A model generated the notes under the pieces. That model saw nothing but the letters and a program-made list of their open reading frames with translations. It was not told the DNA's origin and did not search any database. The translations under genes and the position numbers were made by a program. Source: Winogradskyella sp. PG-2 (lineage in GTDB: Bacteria > Bacteroidota > Bacteroidia > Flavobacteriales > Flavobacteriaceae). From it: a stretch of 64,000 nucleotides of DNA. Below are positions 1 through 8,609 of this stretch, piece after piece (position 1 is the first letter of the stretch; each line of letters starts with the position of its first letter). The stretch spans positions 3,408,001-3,472,000 of the forward strand of contig NZ_AP014583.1 of NCBI RefSeq assembly GCF_000828715.1, read 5' to 3'.

Positions 1-227
1 TTCTCAAAAAAAGTACAAAGGTTAAAAAAGATACTTGGGGAATAGGTATAGCAACTAATGATCCAAATTTAGAGCTCAACCTACCTGACAGTTCTAGATT
101 GGATAAGATGCCTGCAAGATTTAAAAATAAATTAGGTGTAAGTGGTAAACTTGAAAAAATTAATGAATTAAAAGCTTTATTAAAACCTATTCAATTCTGG
201 GTAGATGTTTCTGCATTAAAAAAATAA
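1..227 (+). CDS. C-terminal fragment of unidentified protein (5' end outside window)
   Basis: An open frame enters from the left edge (codons in phase with base 3) and stops at TAA 225-227, giving about 74 residues. The end is hydrophilic and Lys-rich, with a short hydrophobic patch near the C-terminus (PIQFWVDVSALKK). I do not recognise the family. It lies 92 bp upstream of the GLPGLI gene on the same strand and might belong to the same envelope-related group, but that is only position. Confidence 0.5.
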   Translation, partial: LKKSTKVKKDTWGIGIATNDPNLELNLPDSSRLDKMPARFKNKLGVSGKLEKINELKALLKPIQFWVDVSALKK

Positions 228-319
228 ACGAATTACCATCTTCTGTTAAAAATATATCTGGTATTCATTTGGAATCCCATTGAATTAAAGTAATATTTTA
301 TTAATTAAAATTATTAAAA

Positions 320-1171
320 ATGAACTATTTAAAAAATATAATAACACTATTTGTACTCATATTTTCAGCATCAGTTTCTGCACAAAACACCAATGGGAAA
401 GCCTATTACATTGTAAAAAATACGATAAAAATGAACTTAGGGAATCGTCAAATTCCAGAGGCTCAAAAAGCAATGATACAAGAGCGTATCAATAGTATGT
501 CTACAAATAATTTTGTACTCTCTTTTAATAAGAATTCTTCTATATATGTTGAAGAAGAAAAGTTAGAACAAGACCAAGGTAATGGAGTAATAGCACAACG
601 AATGGGAATGCTAAAAATGATACTTAATCAAGGAAGTAATGGCAAACTTTACAAGAATAGTAGCGACAATACGTACAAAAATCAAGTAGACCTTTATGGG
701 AAACTATTCCTAATTCAAGATTCACTTAAAGAGATAGATTGGAAAATTACTGATGATATAAAAACGATTGGAAAGCATACCTGCTTTAAGGCTACGGCTA
801 TCTTAAAAAATAGAGGATTACCAACAAATTTTCGCCCAGGAGAGCAAAAAACAGATGACTCAAAAGAAGAAAAAACAATAGAGGATGAAATGATAATAGT
901 AACGGCTTGGTTTACCCTTGATATCCCTGTTTCTCAAGGGCCTGCAATGTATTATGGTTTGCCAGGATTGATTTTAGAAGTTAATGCAGGAAATACTACC
1001 ATACTATGTTCAAAAATTGAATTAAATAAAGAAGGCGAAACAGTTGATCCGCCTAAAAAAGGAAAAAAGATAAACCAAGAAAAGTATGATGAGCTTGTAA
1101 AGAAAAAGGCAAAAGAGATTCGAGAAAATTTTCAAAGAGGTAGAGGAGGCCTTGGTAGAAGAGGTAATTAA
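320..1171 (+). CDS. GLPGLI family secreted protein
   Basis: A 283-residue protein with a clear signal peptide (residues 1-21, cleavage before QNTNGK). Near residues 211-221 it carries the family-defining segment YYGLPGLILEV. GLPGLI proteins are found in Bacteroidota and have no known biochemical function. They are typically encoded next to a TonB-receptor-like outer-membrane protein, as here, where the next gene starts 12 bp downstream. The C-terminus is basic and Gly/Arg-rich (FQRGRGGLGRRGN). The two genes probably form one transcription unit ending at the hairpin near 3889. Family assignment is secure; an envelope role is inferred from the signal peptide and partner. Confidence 0.93.
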   Translation: MNYLKNIITLFVLIFSASVSAQNTNGKAYYIVKNTIKMNLGNRQIPEAQKAMIQERINSMSTNNFVLSFNKNSSIYVEEEKLEQDQGNGVIAQRMGMLKMILNQGSNGKLYKNSSDNTYKNQVDLYGKLFLIQDSLKEIDWKITDDIKTIGKHTCFKATAILKNRGLPTNFRPGEQKTDDSKEEKTIEDEMIIVTAWFTLDIPVSQGPAMYYGLPGLILEVNAGNTTILCSKIELNKEGETVDPPKKGKKINQEKYDELVKKKAKEIRENFQRGRGGLGRRGN

Positions 1172-1183
1172 AAATAAGTTCAA

Positions 1184-3889
1184 ATGAAAAAAATCTTATA
1201 TATACTTTGTGTACTATTCTCTTTAAACGCTTTTTCGCAGGAGATTAATGTTTCAGGATCTATAAAAGATAGTATTGGCACACCATTAGAATCTGCAAAT
1301 GTGGTAGCAATAAATAGTGTAACAAAAAAATTAGCTTCATATTCAGTTGCAAATAATAAAGGTAGATACCAGCTTTCTCTTGAAAAAAATGCTAACTATA
1401 CTTTAAAAGTTAGTTTTTTAGGATACAAAACCATTACTGAAATTTTGGAAATAACCGAGCAATCTATAGACTTTGAAAAAAACTTTACACTTTACGAGGA
1501 TAATAGCCAATTAGATGAAGTTCTTTTAACTTATGAAATGCCTATTACAGTTAAAGGTGATACCATAGTATATAATGCTGATTCTTTTAAGAATGGTACA
1601 GAAAAGAAATTAGGCGATGTGCTTAAAAAATTACCAGGAGTAGAAATTAATGATGATGGAGAAATTGAGGTTGAAGGCAAACGTGTACAGAAGCTAATGG
1701 TAGAAGGGAAAGACTTTTTTGATGGAGATTCTAAATTGGCAGTAGAAAATATACCATCAAATGCCATTGAAAAAGTGCAAGTGCTTAAAAACTTTAATGA
1801 AGTCTCGCAATTACAGGGTGTTACAAATAATGACGATAGTATAGCTATTAATATTAAGCTTAAAGAAGGAAAGAAGAATTTTTGGTTTGGTGATGTTACA
1901 GCTGGTGGTGGGCCAGATGATAGATATTTGGTTCACCCAAAGCTGTTTTACTATAGCCCAGAAAAGAGTATTAATATAATAACAGACATCAATAATATTG
2001 GCGAAATCCCCTTTACACGTAGAGACTATTTTAAGTTTACGGGAGGTTTAAAAAACCTTGGAGGTACTGGAACTACACTGAATATAACTTCAGATAATTT
2101 AGGCTTTTCATTACTTCAAAACAACATGGCAAATGAAATTGAAACTAAATTTGGAGCTGTAAATTTCAGCTATGCACCAAGTAAAAGCCTTGATTTAAGT
2201 GGTTTCTTTATTTATTCTGGATCAAAAGCTGATATTGAAGAAATAACAACAAGAGATTATATTTTAGATAATCTAACAGAGGAAACTACTACAAGCTCTA
2301 TTCAAGATAATAAGTTAGGTCTTGGTAAAATAAGTGCATCTTATAAACCGCATAGCAATTTTCAATTAGATTATGATGTGTTTTTAAAACTGTCTGAACA
2401 AGAAGAAAGTAGTAGAGTGTCGTCTTCAACAGCAACTGTAAATAATACCATAAATGAGTTAAGAGAGGATAATCCTTTTTCTATTAATCAGAATGCAAAC
2501 CTATATTATACATTAAACGATAAAAATATTTTCTCAGCCGAAGTTCAACATTTATGGTCTAAAGAAAATCCTTTTTACAATGCCACATTTTTAGGTTTGG
2601 GTGAGAATCCAAGTATAGCAGAATTACCATTTTCAACAGTATTCCCTTATGATACAACACAAGAAGATTATGGATTAAATCAAGACAAAACAATTAATAC
2701 CAACAAGTTTGACGCTAAAGTGAATTATTACAACGTACTAAATAACAAAAGCAATTTAAACTTTGTCATTGGTGGAACTCTTAGTAGACAGAATTTCGAT
2801 TCTTCAATTTTTCAAACCTTGGATGATGGCAGTTCGAGCAGTTTTACTGGTGACGAATTTAATAATGATGTGACTTCAAATTTTTCTGATATATATGCTG
2901 GTGCAAAATATAAGTTTGTTACAGGAAAGTTTACATTCGCACCAGGAGTAAACCTTCATAGCTATACGTATAATAATGAACAACTCGGAGAAAAATATGA
3001 AGACACTCAAACGAAACTATTACCAAATTTTTATGCTAATCTGCAATTTAAAAAATCTGAAAGCTTACGATTTAACTATTCTCAAACTGTAGAATATCCT
3101 GATATTAATAATGTAGCACAAGGTTATGTGTTTAATAATTATAATTCACTATTTAAAGGGAATAATGAGATTAAAAACGGCCTATACGATATTTTCAGTT
3201 TAAACTATAGTAGTTTTAGTTTGTTTAATTATACTAATGTATTGGCATCATTAAGATATACGAAAATGAATGACCCAATTAAAAATAGTCTTATCTATCA
3301 AGGCATAAACTCGGTATCTACACCTATTAATTCAACCTTAACAGACGAAAGCCTTAACGGAATATTTCGTTGGGATAAAACCATTGGTAAGTATAAAGTA
3401 GGCTTAAGTGCTAATGTCTCTTGGCTCAATAATTTTAATTTGGTAGATGATGAAATAACCGAATCAGAATCATTAACACAGCGTTATAAAGCGAGTGTTT
3501 TGACAAATTTTAAAAAAGGACCAAATTTTGAAGTCGGTTACCAACGTGCTATAAGCAATTTTACAAATTCAGGTACTAAAAACACCTTTTATACAGACAT
3601 GCCTTTTGCAAAGTTAGAGATGGTATTCATTAAAGATTTCTCTTTTACATCAGATTATAGCTTCTATAATTATTCTGATGATCAGCAGACGCTAAACTCT
3701 TATTCTTTTTTAAATGCGAATCTCTATTATAGAAAAAAAGACAGTAAATGGGAGTACAGATTAGGTGTTAAGAACATTCTTAATACCCAATCCATAAATC
3801 AAAACAGTTATAACGAAGCTTTTTCTACTACGTCAGAGTATTATGTACAACCGCGTTATGGTTTTTTAACCGTAAAATATAATTTATAA
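1184..3889 (+). CDS. TonB-dependent receptor-like outer membrane beta-barrel protein
   Basis: A 901-residue protein with a signal peptide (residues 1-18). A CarboxypepD_reg-like domain follows at about residues 20-105 (start INVSGSIKDSIGTPLESANV). Then comes a plug-like segment at about 125-230 with KLPGVEINDDGEIEVEGK, and a long Tyr/Asn-rich beta-barrel to the C-terminus. This is the standard form of Bacteroidota outer-membrane receptors of the CarboxypepD_reg plus OMP barrel type. No TonB box was identified, so active TonB-driven import is not proven. It starts 12 bp after the GLPGLI gene, the usual pairing for these families. The substrate cannot be predicted. Confidence 0.9.
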   Translation: MKKILYILCVLFSLNAFSQEINVSGSIKDSIGTPLESANVVAINSVTKKLASYSVANNKGRYQLSLEKNANYTLKVSFLGYKTITEILEITEQSIDFEKNFTLYEDNSQLDEVLLTYEMPITVKGDTIVYNADSFKNGTEKKLGDVLKKLPGVEINDDGEIEVEGKRVQKLMVEGKDFFDGDSKLAVENIPSNAIEKVQVLKNFNEVSQLQGVTNNDDSIAINIKLKEGKKNFWFGDVTAGGGPDDRYLVHPKLFYYSPEKSINIITDINNIGEIPFTRRDYFKFTGGLKNLGGTGTTLNITSDNLGFSLLQNNMANEIETKFGAVNFSYAPSKSLDLSGFFIYSGSKADIEEITTRDYILDNLTEETTTSSIQDNKLGLGKISASYKPHSNFQLDYDVFLKLSEQEESSRVSSSTATVNNTINELREDNPFSINQNANLYYTLNDKNIFSAEVQHLWSKENPFYNATFLGLGENPSIAELPFSTVFPYDTTQEDYGLNQDKTINTNKFDAKVNYYNVLNNKSNLNFVIGGTLSRQNFDSSIFQTLDDGSSSSFTGDEFNNDVTSNFSDIYAGAKYKFVTGKFTFAPGVNLHSYTYNNEQLGEKYEDTQTKLLPNFYANLQFKKSESLRFNYSQTVEYPDINNVAQGYVFNNYNSLFKGNNEIKNGLYDIFSLNYSSFSLFNYTNVLASLRYTKMNDPIKNSLIYQGINSVSTPINSTLTDESLNGIFRWDKTIGKYKVGLSANVSWLNNFNLVDDEITESESLTQRYKASVLTNFKKGPNFEVGYQRAISNFTNSGTKNTFYTDMPFAKLEMVFIKDFSFTSDYSFYNYSDDQQTLNSYSFLNANLYYRKKDSKWEYRLGVKNILNTQSINQNSYNEAFSTTSEYYVQPRYGFLTVKYNL

Positions 3890-3915
3890 AACCCCTTAAT
3901 GAGGGTTTCGTCTAT
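3889..3915 (+). terminator. Intrinsic terminator after the receptor gene
   Basis: Hairpin AAACCC (3889-3894) / GGGTTT (3903-3908) with an 8-nt loop, starting at the stop codon of the receptor gene. The U-run is weak, so it may be only partly efficient. Confidence 0.5.
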
Positions 3916-4007
3916 ACATTTTAAGTCTCCGTATAGTAAATTTTAATGGTCTTGTCTTCTATAATATTTTTGAAGTAGTGTAAATAAATAATTTAAAACG
4001 ATAAAAA

Positions 4008-4571
4008 ATGAAGTCAATTAAAATAGTAGCAATAATGAGTATTCTTGGAATGCTTTTTATGACACAGACATCAAATGCTCAGAGAAGAGTAGTAGTGAAA
4101 AAGCCTCATAGAACCGTTGTAAGAACAACAAGTCCTAGAGTTGTTTATAAAAGACCTACACCTGTTGTAAGATCAGTAAGAACATTACCTGCTACGGCGG
4201 TTGTTATAAAACGTAATGGAGTTAGATATCACTATTATAATGGTCGTTATTACAGATATAATAGAGGAAGATATGTTATAGTTACAGCTCCAAGAGGCGT
4301 AAGAATAAAAGTTTTACCTGTTGGCTATAGAATAATTGTAATCGCAGGAAGACCATACTTTTATTTTCAAGGAGTTTATTATGTATCTGTCAACAATGGT
4401 TATAAAGTGGTAGAAGCACCAGATAATATCATAGTTTATGAATTGCCAGAGGAAGCAGAACAAGTTGAAATAGATGGAAAAACATTTTATGAATATGATG
4501 CTAAATTGTATAAAGTCGTTACCACTCCAGAGGGTAAAGGTTTTAAAATTGTGGGTGATTTAGAAGAGTAA
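4008..4571 (+). CDS. DUF6515-like secreted, Arg/Tyr-rich protein
   Basis: A 187-residue protein with a signal peptide (residues 1-24, ending SNAQ). An Arg/Val/Pro-rich stretch spans about 25-65. A Tyr-rich segment follows (VRYHYYNGRYYRYNRGRY) and then repeated short strands of the form VxYxxYxGxYYxV. This pattern matches the DUF6515 family of Bacteroidota envelope proteins, whose function is unknown. It stands alone, about 118 bp after the receptor gene and 77 bp before the next small secreted protein. The domain name is from memory of the pattern; secretion is clear from the sequence. Confidence 0.7.
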   Translation: MKSIKIVAIMSILGMLFMTQTSNAQRRVVVKKPHRTVVRTTSPRVVYKRPTPVVRSVRTLPATAVVIKRNGVRYHYYNGRYYRYNRGRYVIVTAPRGVRIKVLPVGYRIIVIAGRPYFYFQGVYYVSVNNGYKVVEAPDNIIVYELPEEAEQVEIDGKTFYEYDAKLYKVVTTPEGKGFKIVGDLEE

Positions 4572-4648
4572 CTAATTCAAAATAAACTCAATAAGAAGAT
4601 TTTTTGAGCAACAATTAGAAAATAATAAACAATAAAAAATTTAAACAG

Positions 4649-5026
4649 ATGAAAGTATTAAAAAATAGTATCGTAATAGTCGTATTGTTAGTTAGCACAA
4701 TGTCTTTTGCACAAGACAGAGAACTTACAGAAGAACAAAAAGAGCAAGTTAAAGAACAGTTAGAACAGTATTTTGAAAAATTAGACCTATCCGAAGAGCA
4801 GAAACCAAAATTTGAAGAAATTACAAAAAAGTATGCACTTCAAATGAAAACTTTAAAAACTAGTGATAAGGGTAGGTTTGCCAAGTACAAGGAATTTAAA
4901 TCGATAAAACGTTCTAAAAACAAAGAAATGAAAACATTGCTTTCTGATGAACAATACAAGATTTATAAAAATACCCAAAAAGAAATACAAAAGAAGATGA
5001 AAGAGAAACGTAAGAATATAAATTAA
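4649..5026 (+). CDS. Small periplasmic helical protein, Spy/CpxP-like
   Basis: A 125-residue protein with a signal peptide (residues 1-21, ending SFAQ). The rest is highly charged and alpha-helical. It contains two LTEEQ/LSEEQ-type motifs (RELTEEQKEQ near residue 25, LDLSEEQKPKFEEI near 47) and LLSDEQYKIY near residue 100. Such LTxxQ-like helices are typical of Spy/CpxP-type periplasmic chaperone-like proteins and of related Bacteroidota small proteins. Similarity is by pattern only, so the function is uncertain. A strong terminator follows at 5090. Confidence 0.6.
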   Translation: MKVLKNSIVIVVLLVSTMSFAQDRELTEEQKEQVKEQLEQYFEKLDLSEEQKPKFEEITKKYALQMKTLKTSDKGRFAKYKEFKSIKRSKNKEMKTLLSDEQYKIYKNTQKEIQKKMKEKRKNIN

Positions 5027-5089
5027 AATACTTGAAACGCAGATTTTTAATGTCTCCATAAACAACATGTGACATTGATACCTTATTAT

Positions 5090-5114
5090 AAACTCCTTAT
5101 TTAGGAGTTTTTTT
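5090..5114 (+). terminator. Intrinsic terminator
   Basis: Seven-bp stem AAACTCC (5090-5096) / GGAGTTT (5104-5110), loop of 7, followed by a T-run to 5114. It ends the transcription unit of the small periplasmic protein. Confidence 0.85.
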
Positions 5115-5255
5115 ATTGACCTCATAAAATTTTGGCTAAAACAATAGGTGAGTGGAGCGTAAGATTTTAGGCTATACAAATGCAATTATCCAGTGGATGA
5201 TTTTATTTGGATACAACACTTTACTAAATGCTCGTTTCAAATCGTATTTAGCTAG

Positions 5256-5274
5256 AAATGTCTACTAGACATTT
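5256..5274. repeat. Perfect palindrome, 9-bp arms
   Basis: AAATGTCTA, a single central C, then TAGACATTT. It is followed by a looser CGCTA/TAGCG inverted pair at about 5281-5304. No gene is close enough to suggest an operator. Confidence 0.7.
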
Positions 5275-5341
5275 TCTTAACGCTAAATAGTCTAAAATGT
5301 AGCGTAACGAGCCGTAATTGTTTCCAAAATTATATGCAGTC

Positions 5342-5389
5342 TTGATTTTTTTGTTTCTTTTTTTATCCAAGAAAAAAAGACATAATCAA
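5342..5389. repeat. Nested hairpin with A/T tracts
   Basis: Outer arms TTGATT (5342-5347) / AATCAA (5384-5389). Inner arms TCTTTTTTT (5356-5364) / AAAAAAAGA (5372-5380) around the loop ATCCAAG. From memory, similar poly-T/poly-A hairpins are dispersed in flavobacterial genomes, but I cannot verify this here. Confidence 0.55.
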
Positions 5390-5479
5390 AACTTGGTGAG
5401 TTGCAAAGTTTCAAATTCTATTTTACATACTATTTTGAAAATTGATTGAGTATCAATTTATAAAATACAATTACTAGTT

Positions 5480-5976
5480 CTATTTTACATAATATTAATG
5501 CAGTTTATTAGAACTGTTCAAATAAGACATAAGAATATAATAAGTGCTAAGAATTTTTATTTTCTAAAATTTTAGCTCTTATGGCAAGCTCTGAGAATCG
5601 CCTAGAAAAAAATATGTAGCACAAATATCCATGTACGACAAAATTTTAATGATATCTAAAAACTAGCTTTTATTGTGCGGCTGGCAAGCGGCTGGAAATT
5701 GCATATAAAATAAATTACAATAGTAATTTGATTTTATCAACGCAATATGCGTTTGACAGCGGACATTTGACAAAACGACAAATTATAGGACAAATGCTTT
5801 TTTAGATCTGCGAAGCAAACCGTTTCTAGTTTAATGCCCAAGTACTGCACACTAAAACCATTAGTACTAAAGCTTCTGGGATATTTTACATAATATCATT
5901 ATAGTTGACTAATGGTACACTTTGATTAAATAACCAATAATAGCATTTGTCCTATAATTTATATTATGTAAAATAG
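5480..5976. repeat. Long inverted repeat, left arm in two pieces
   Basis: The right arm is continuous at 5942-5976: AGCATTTGTCCTATAATTT then ATATTATGTAAAATAG. Its reverse complement occurs as two perfect pieces, CTATTTTACATAATAT at 5480-5495 (16 bp) and AAATTATAGGACAAATGCT at 5780-5798 (19 bp), separated by 284 bp. The 16-bp motif also recurs nearly whole at 5882-5896 and in part at 5418-5429. The 19-bp pair alone would make a 181-bp MITE-like unit. Confidence 0.7.
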
Positions 5977-6174
5977 TATTGTTAATATACTTACCTATTC
6001 AACTAATAAATAACACCTAAATATTTTTATTCAAACACTACTATAGAATGCGTTATCCTAATTGTCTATGTTTTTAATTTACATGCATTTCATCGAATAA
6101 ATTAATATTTTAATCGATTATATAAATCAATAATTATATTTGATTGCCAAATATCCTTTTAAAACTTAACCTAA

Positions 6175-6795
6175 ATGAAACCTACTCATTCGCGACCTCA
6201 GTCAAATAAATCTCAAATTCAGTTGATTCATCAGTACTATTCGTATACAGGGTTTTATGAATTTATCTGGATCGCTATAAAAAATGCCTTTCCATTTATT
6301 GTTGGTTTTGTTGCGGCTATTATTACCGCAAATCTTTTTATTGATGTAAATCTAACTTTGGCACGCCTTACAGAACTTTTACCAGTTTATGGTGTATTAA
6401 CTTTCTTCTTTATATCAGAAACTATACTAGGCCTAGTACCTCCAGAGATATTCATTGTCTGGTCCGGTAATATGGCAACTCCATGGAAGTTTTTAAGTAT
6501 TTTGGCTATTTTGTCTTATGCAGGTGGATTAGCAGCCTATTGGCTTGGTAAATTATTTACCACTATGCCTACATTTCATAACTATTTAGAAGAAAAAATG
6601 GCAAAACAACTAAGAAACTCAAAAAAATGGGGTGGTATACTAATAGTAATAGGAGCATTATTGCCAGTTCCATTTGCAGTATCATGTATGACTGCTGGTA
6701 TTATTAAATACCCTTTTAAAAGTGTTATGTTTTACGGCTTGTTGCGTATTTTACGAATCTTTGCCTATGGCTTCGTTATTTTCAATCTGATTTAA
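6175..6795 (+). CDS. DedA/VTT-like integral membrane protein
   Basis: A 206-residue protein with four to five hydrophobic segments (about residues 38-58, 70-88, 105-125, 150-170, 182-205). The segments FFISETILGLVPPEIFIVWSG and IVIGALLPVPFAVSCMTAGIIKYPFKSVMFYGLLRI resemble the two re-entrant VTT halves of DedA/YqaA-type proteins. These are implicated in envelope homeostasis and phospholipid flipping. No signal peptide; the N-terminus is cytoplasmic-looking and polar. It is monocistronic, flanked by 1.1 kb and 0.45 kb of non-coding DNA. Homologues are sometimes mislabelled short-chain dehydrogenase; there is no Rossmann motif here. Confidence 0.7.
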   Translation: MKPTHSRPQSNKSQIQLIHQYYSYTGFYEFIWIAIKNAFPFIVGFVAAIITANLFIDVNLTLARLTELLPVYGVLTFFFISETILGLVPPEIFIVWSGNMATPWKFLSILAILSYAGGLAAYWLGKLFTTMPTFHNYLEEKMAKQLRNSKKWGGILIVIGALLPVPFAVSCMTAGIIKYPFKSVMFYGLLRILRIFAYGFVIFNLI

Positions 6796-7242
6796 CGTCT
6801 ATTCGATTTAATCAAGGGTATTCTTAATACTACCTAAATTACTACATATTAGATAAATACAGTATATCTAATCACAAATCCTAGTATAATCCTTACTTCC
6901 TTTTGTAAGATTGTATTATGAGGTACCTTCTTTACGAAAATTACCTATAAAACCCAAAAGTATGATCAAAGGTTTAACCCTTTTCAGTGTTAAAGTCAAA
7001 ACCTATTTCTGTGTTGAAGAATTTTATTGTTCCTTTATTTATTTTATTATAATTTTAGTTTTTACACTTAGATTTTTTGTACAATACTACTGCAAATAAA
7101 ATACGATCAATCATCCATTTATTTGGTCATTTCAGACCATTCGACGACTAAATTAATGCCTACACAGAGAATTTTGATATGGTGCAAATTAGCCAATACC
7201 TTTGTGCTGAAACGTTCCTTAGTCTACTAAAACCTAAGTATT
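6796..7242. other. Intergenic region, 447 bp
   Basis: Contains an 8-bp inverted repeat ATTAGATA (6848-6855) / TATCTAAT (6865-6872) that may act as a weak terminator or operator, and the promoter of the next gene at its right end. A 62-codon frame at 6911-7099 has no protein-like features and is not called. Confidence 0.5.
7174..7204 (+). promoter_or_regulatory. Bacteroidota-type promoter
   Basis: TTG at 7174-7176 and TACCTTTG at 7197-7204 with a 20-nt spacer match the Bacteroidota -33/-7 consensus TTG / TAnnTTTG. Transcription would begin near 7211, about 30 nt before the ATG at 7243. Confidence 0.65.
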
Positions 7243-7506
7243 ATGGATTCAAATTTCTCATTATTCAACCAGATTAATAGTTTATGTTACTGGTTATTAT
7301 CATCAAGTAACTACAGAACTTCAGTAAATTTAGATGCAGAAAAAGACACGTACAGTGTATGTATTAAACATGAAGGTATAGAACTTTATACCAATTGCAT
7401 TGAAGGATCCAGTAAAAGAAACCCACGTTTTTTAGAACATGAATTAGATGCTATGGTCTCAGGATTATTACATTTAAAAGAAAATGTAACTCAGAAGTCT
7501 GCATAA
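7243..7506 (+). CDS. Small conserved-looking protein of unknown function (87 aa)
   Basis: Soluble, acidic to neutral, with no signal peptide or membrane segment. Two Cys-containing strands (YSVCIKHEGIELYTNCIEG) are followed by a helix (FLEHELDAMVSGLLHLKEN). A well-placed promoter at 7174-7204 supports expression. The gene converges on the LpxD-like gene, 24 bp away. I do not recognise the family. Confidence 0.6.
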   Translation: MDSNFSLFNQINSLCYWLLSSSNYRTSVNLDAEKDTYSVCIKHEGIELYTNCIEGSSKRNPRFLEHELDAMVSGLLHLKENVTQKSA

Positions 7507-7530
7507 AACTTTATTTTTCTATTGCAATTA

Positions 7531-8520
7531 TTAACGTGCTAATTTTCTGAGCGCAACCCACTGTTTTAGCATTTCTCTAGAATCTACAGCCGGATATCCT
7601 AATACCGTTTTTCCGGCTGCTACGTCATTCATAACTCCAGATCCAGCTCCAACGGTTGCACCAGAATGAATGGTCGTATGGTCCTTTATAGATGCACTAC
7701 CACCTATAACAACTCCATCTCCTAAAGTTACTGAGCCTGCAAGTCCGCTACTGCCAGCCATAATGCATGAACGTCCTAGCACACAATTATGTGCAATCTG
7801 AACCAAGTTATCAATCTTACAGCCATCACCTAGTATAGTAGAACTAAATTTTGCACGATCTACACAAGAGTTAGCCCCAATTTCTACTCCATTCCCAATT
7901 ACTACATTTCCAATATGTGGAATTTTAACTAAACCTCTACCATCATCACTTGGGCGATAACCAAAGCCATCAGCACCTATACTTACGTTATTATGAAAAA
8001 TACAATGACTTCCAATAACAGAACGTTCTCTTATAATAGTTCCGGACCAAACTGTAGTATAATCACCAATGCTTGTTTCATCTAAAATTGTCACATTAGG
8101 ATATAAGGTAACATTTGCACCTATCACAACATCTTTCCCTACATAACAGCCAGCTCCAACTCTACTCCCTTTGCCTATTACTGCTGAGGCATCAATATTA
8201 GCTGATGGATGAATTTCATTTTCAAAATGTGGTGTTTCTGGTGTAAATGCATCTAAAAGTTTGGCCATAGCTAAATCCGCATTCTTTACTTTTATCAAGG
8301 CTTTATTTTCACCAGGTTCTAAATATATATTATCGTTTACAATTCCCAAAGCAGCTTTAGAGTCTTGCCAAAATTTAGCATATTTTCTATTGCCTATAAA
8401 GGTGGCTTGTGTGTTACTTGCCTTCTTTATTTCTTCTAGACCTTCAATTTTTTGATTGGTATCACCTATTATTTCTCCATTTAAGAGTGCATTAATGTCT
8501 TGTATTGAAAATGATTTCAT
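7531..8520 (-). CDS. LpxD-like UDP-3-O-acylglucosamine N-acyltransferase (orphan paralogue)
   Basis: A 329-residue left-handed beta-helix acyltransferase. An N-terminal uridine-binding-type domain (residues 1-100, SIQDINALLNGEIIGD) is followed by hexapeptide repeats at about 105-300 (IGKGSRVGAGCYVGKDVVIGANV and so on). IAHNCVLG holds the likely catalytic His. LpxD transfers 3-hydroxyacyl chains from ACP to UDP-3-O-acyl-glucosamine in lipid A synthesis. This copy is outside the lpx cluster, which holds two further LpxD-type genes at 44233 and 48062, so it may acylate another sugar. It is near the canonical LpxD length of about 340 and shows no truncation. Confidence 0.85.
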   Translation of the reverse strand: MKSFSIQDINALLNGEIIGDTNQKIEGLEEIKKASNTQATFIGNRKYAKFWQDSKAALGIVNDNIYLEPGENKALIKVKNADLAMAKLLDAFTPETPHFENEIHPSANIDASAVIGKGSRVGAGCYVGKDVVIGANVTLYPNVTILDETSIGDYTTVWSGTIIRERSVIGSHCIFHNNVSIGADGFGYRPSDDGRGLVKIPHIGNVVIGNGVEIGANSCVDRAKFSSTILGDGCKIDNLVQIAHNCVLGRSCIMAGSSGLAGSVTLGDGVVIGGSASIKDHTTIHSGATVGAGSGVMNDVAAGKTVLGYPAVDSREMLKQWVALRKLAR

Positions 8521-8609
8521 TAGTTTTTATAAGTATATTGATTATTTAGATTTACAATATAGTCTTAAAAATAGGAAGTTTAAAACTGCATAGTAAAATT
8601 CCTCAACTA

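Larger units (their letters stand above)
5115..6174. other. Gene-free 1-kb intergenic region with several inverted and direct repeats
   Basis: No convincing reading frame on either strand. It holds a palindrome (5256-5274), a nested hairpin (5342-5389), a direct repeat GCGGCTGG-CAA-GCGGCTGG (5677-5695) and long inverted repeats (5480-5976), which are listed separately. It could be the remains of a non-autonomous mobile element. No transposase remnant was recognised. Confidence 0.6.

Noticed and set aside
4853..5185. A 110-codon frame on the minus strand
   Set aside because: It is the shadow of the small periplasmic protein gene and runs through the terminator at 5090.
6911..7099. A 62-codon frame in the intergenic region
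   Set aside because: Biased hydrophobic composition of AT-rich DNA, no promoter or family-like motif, and the next gene has its own promoter.
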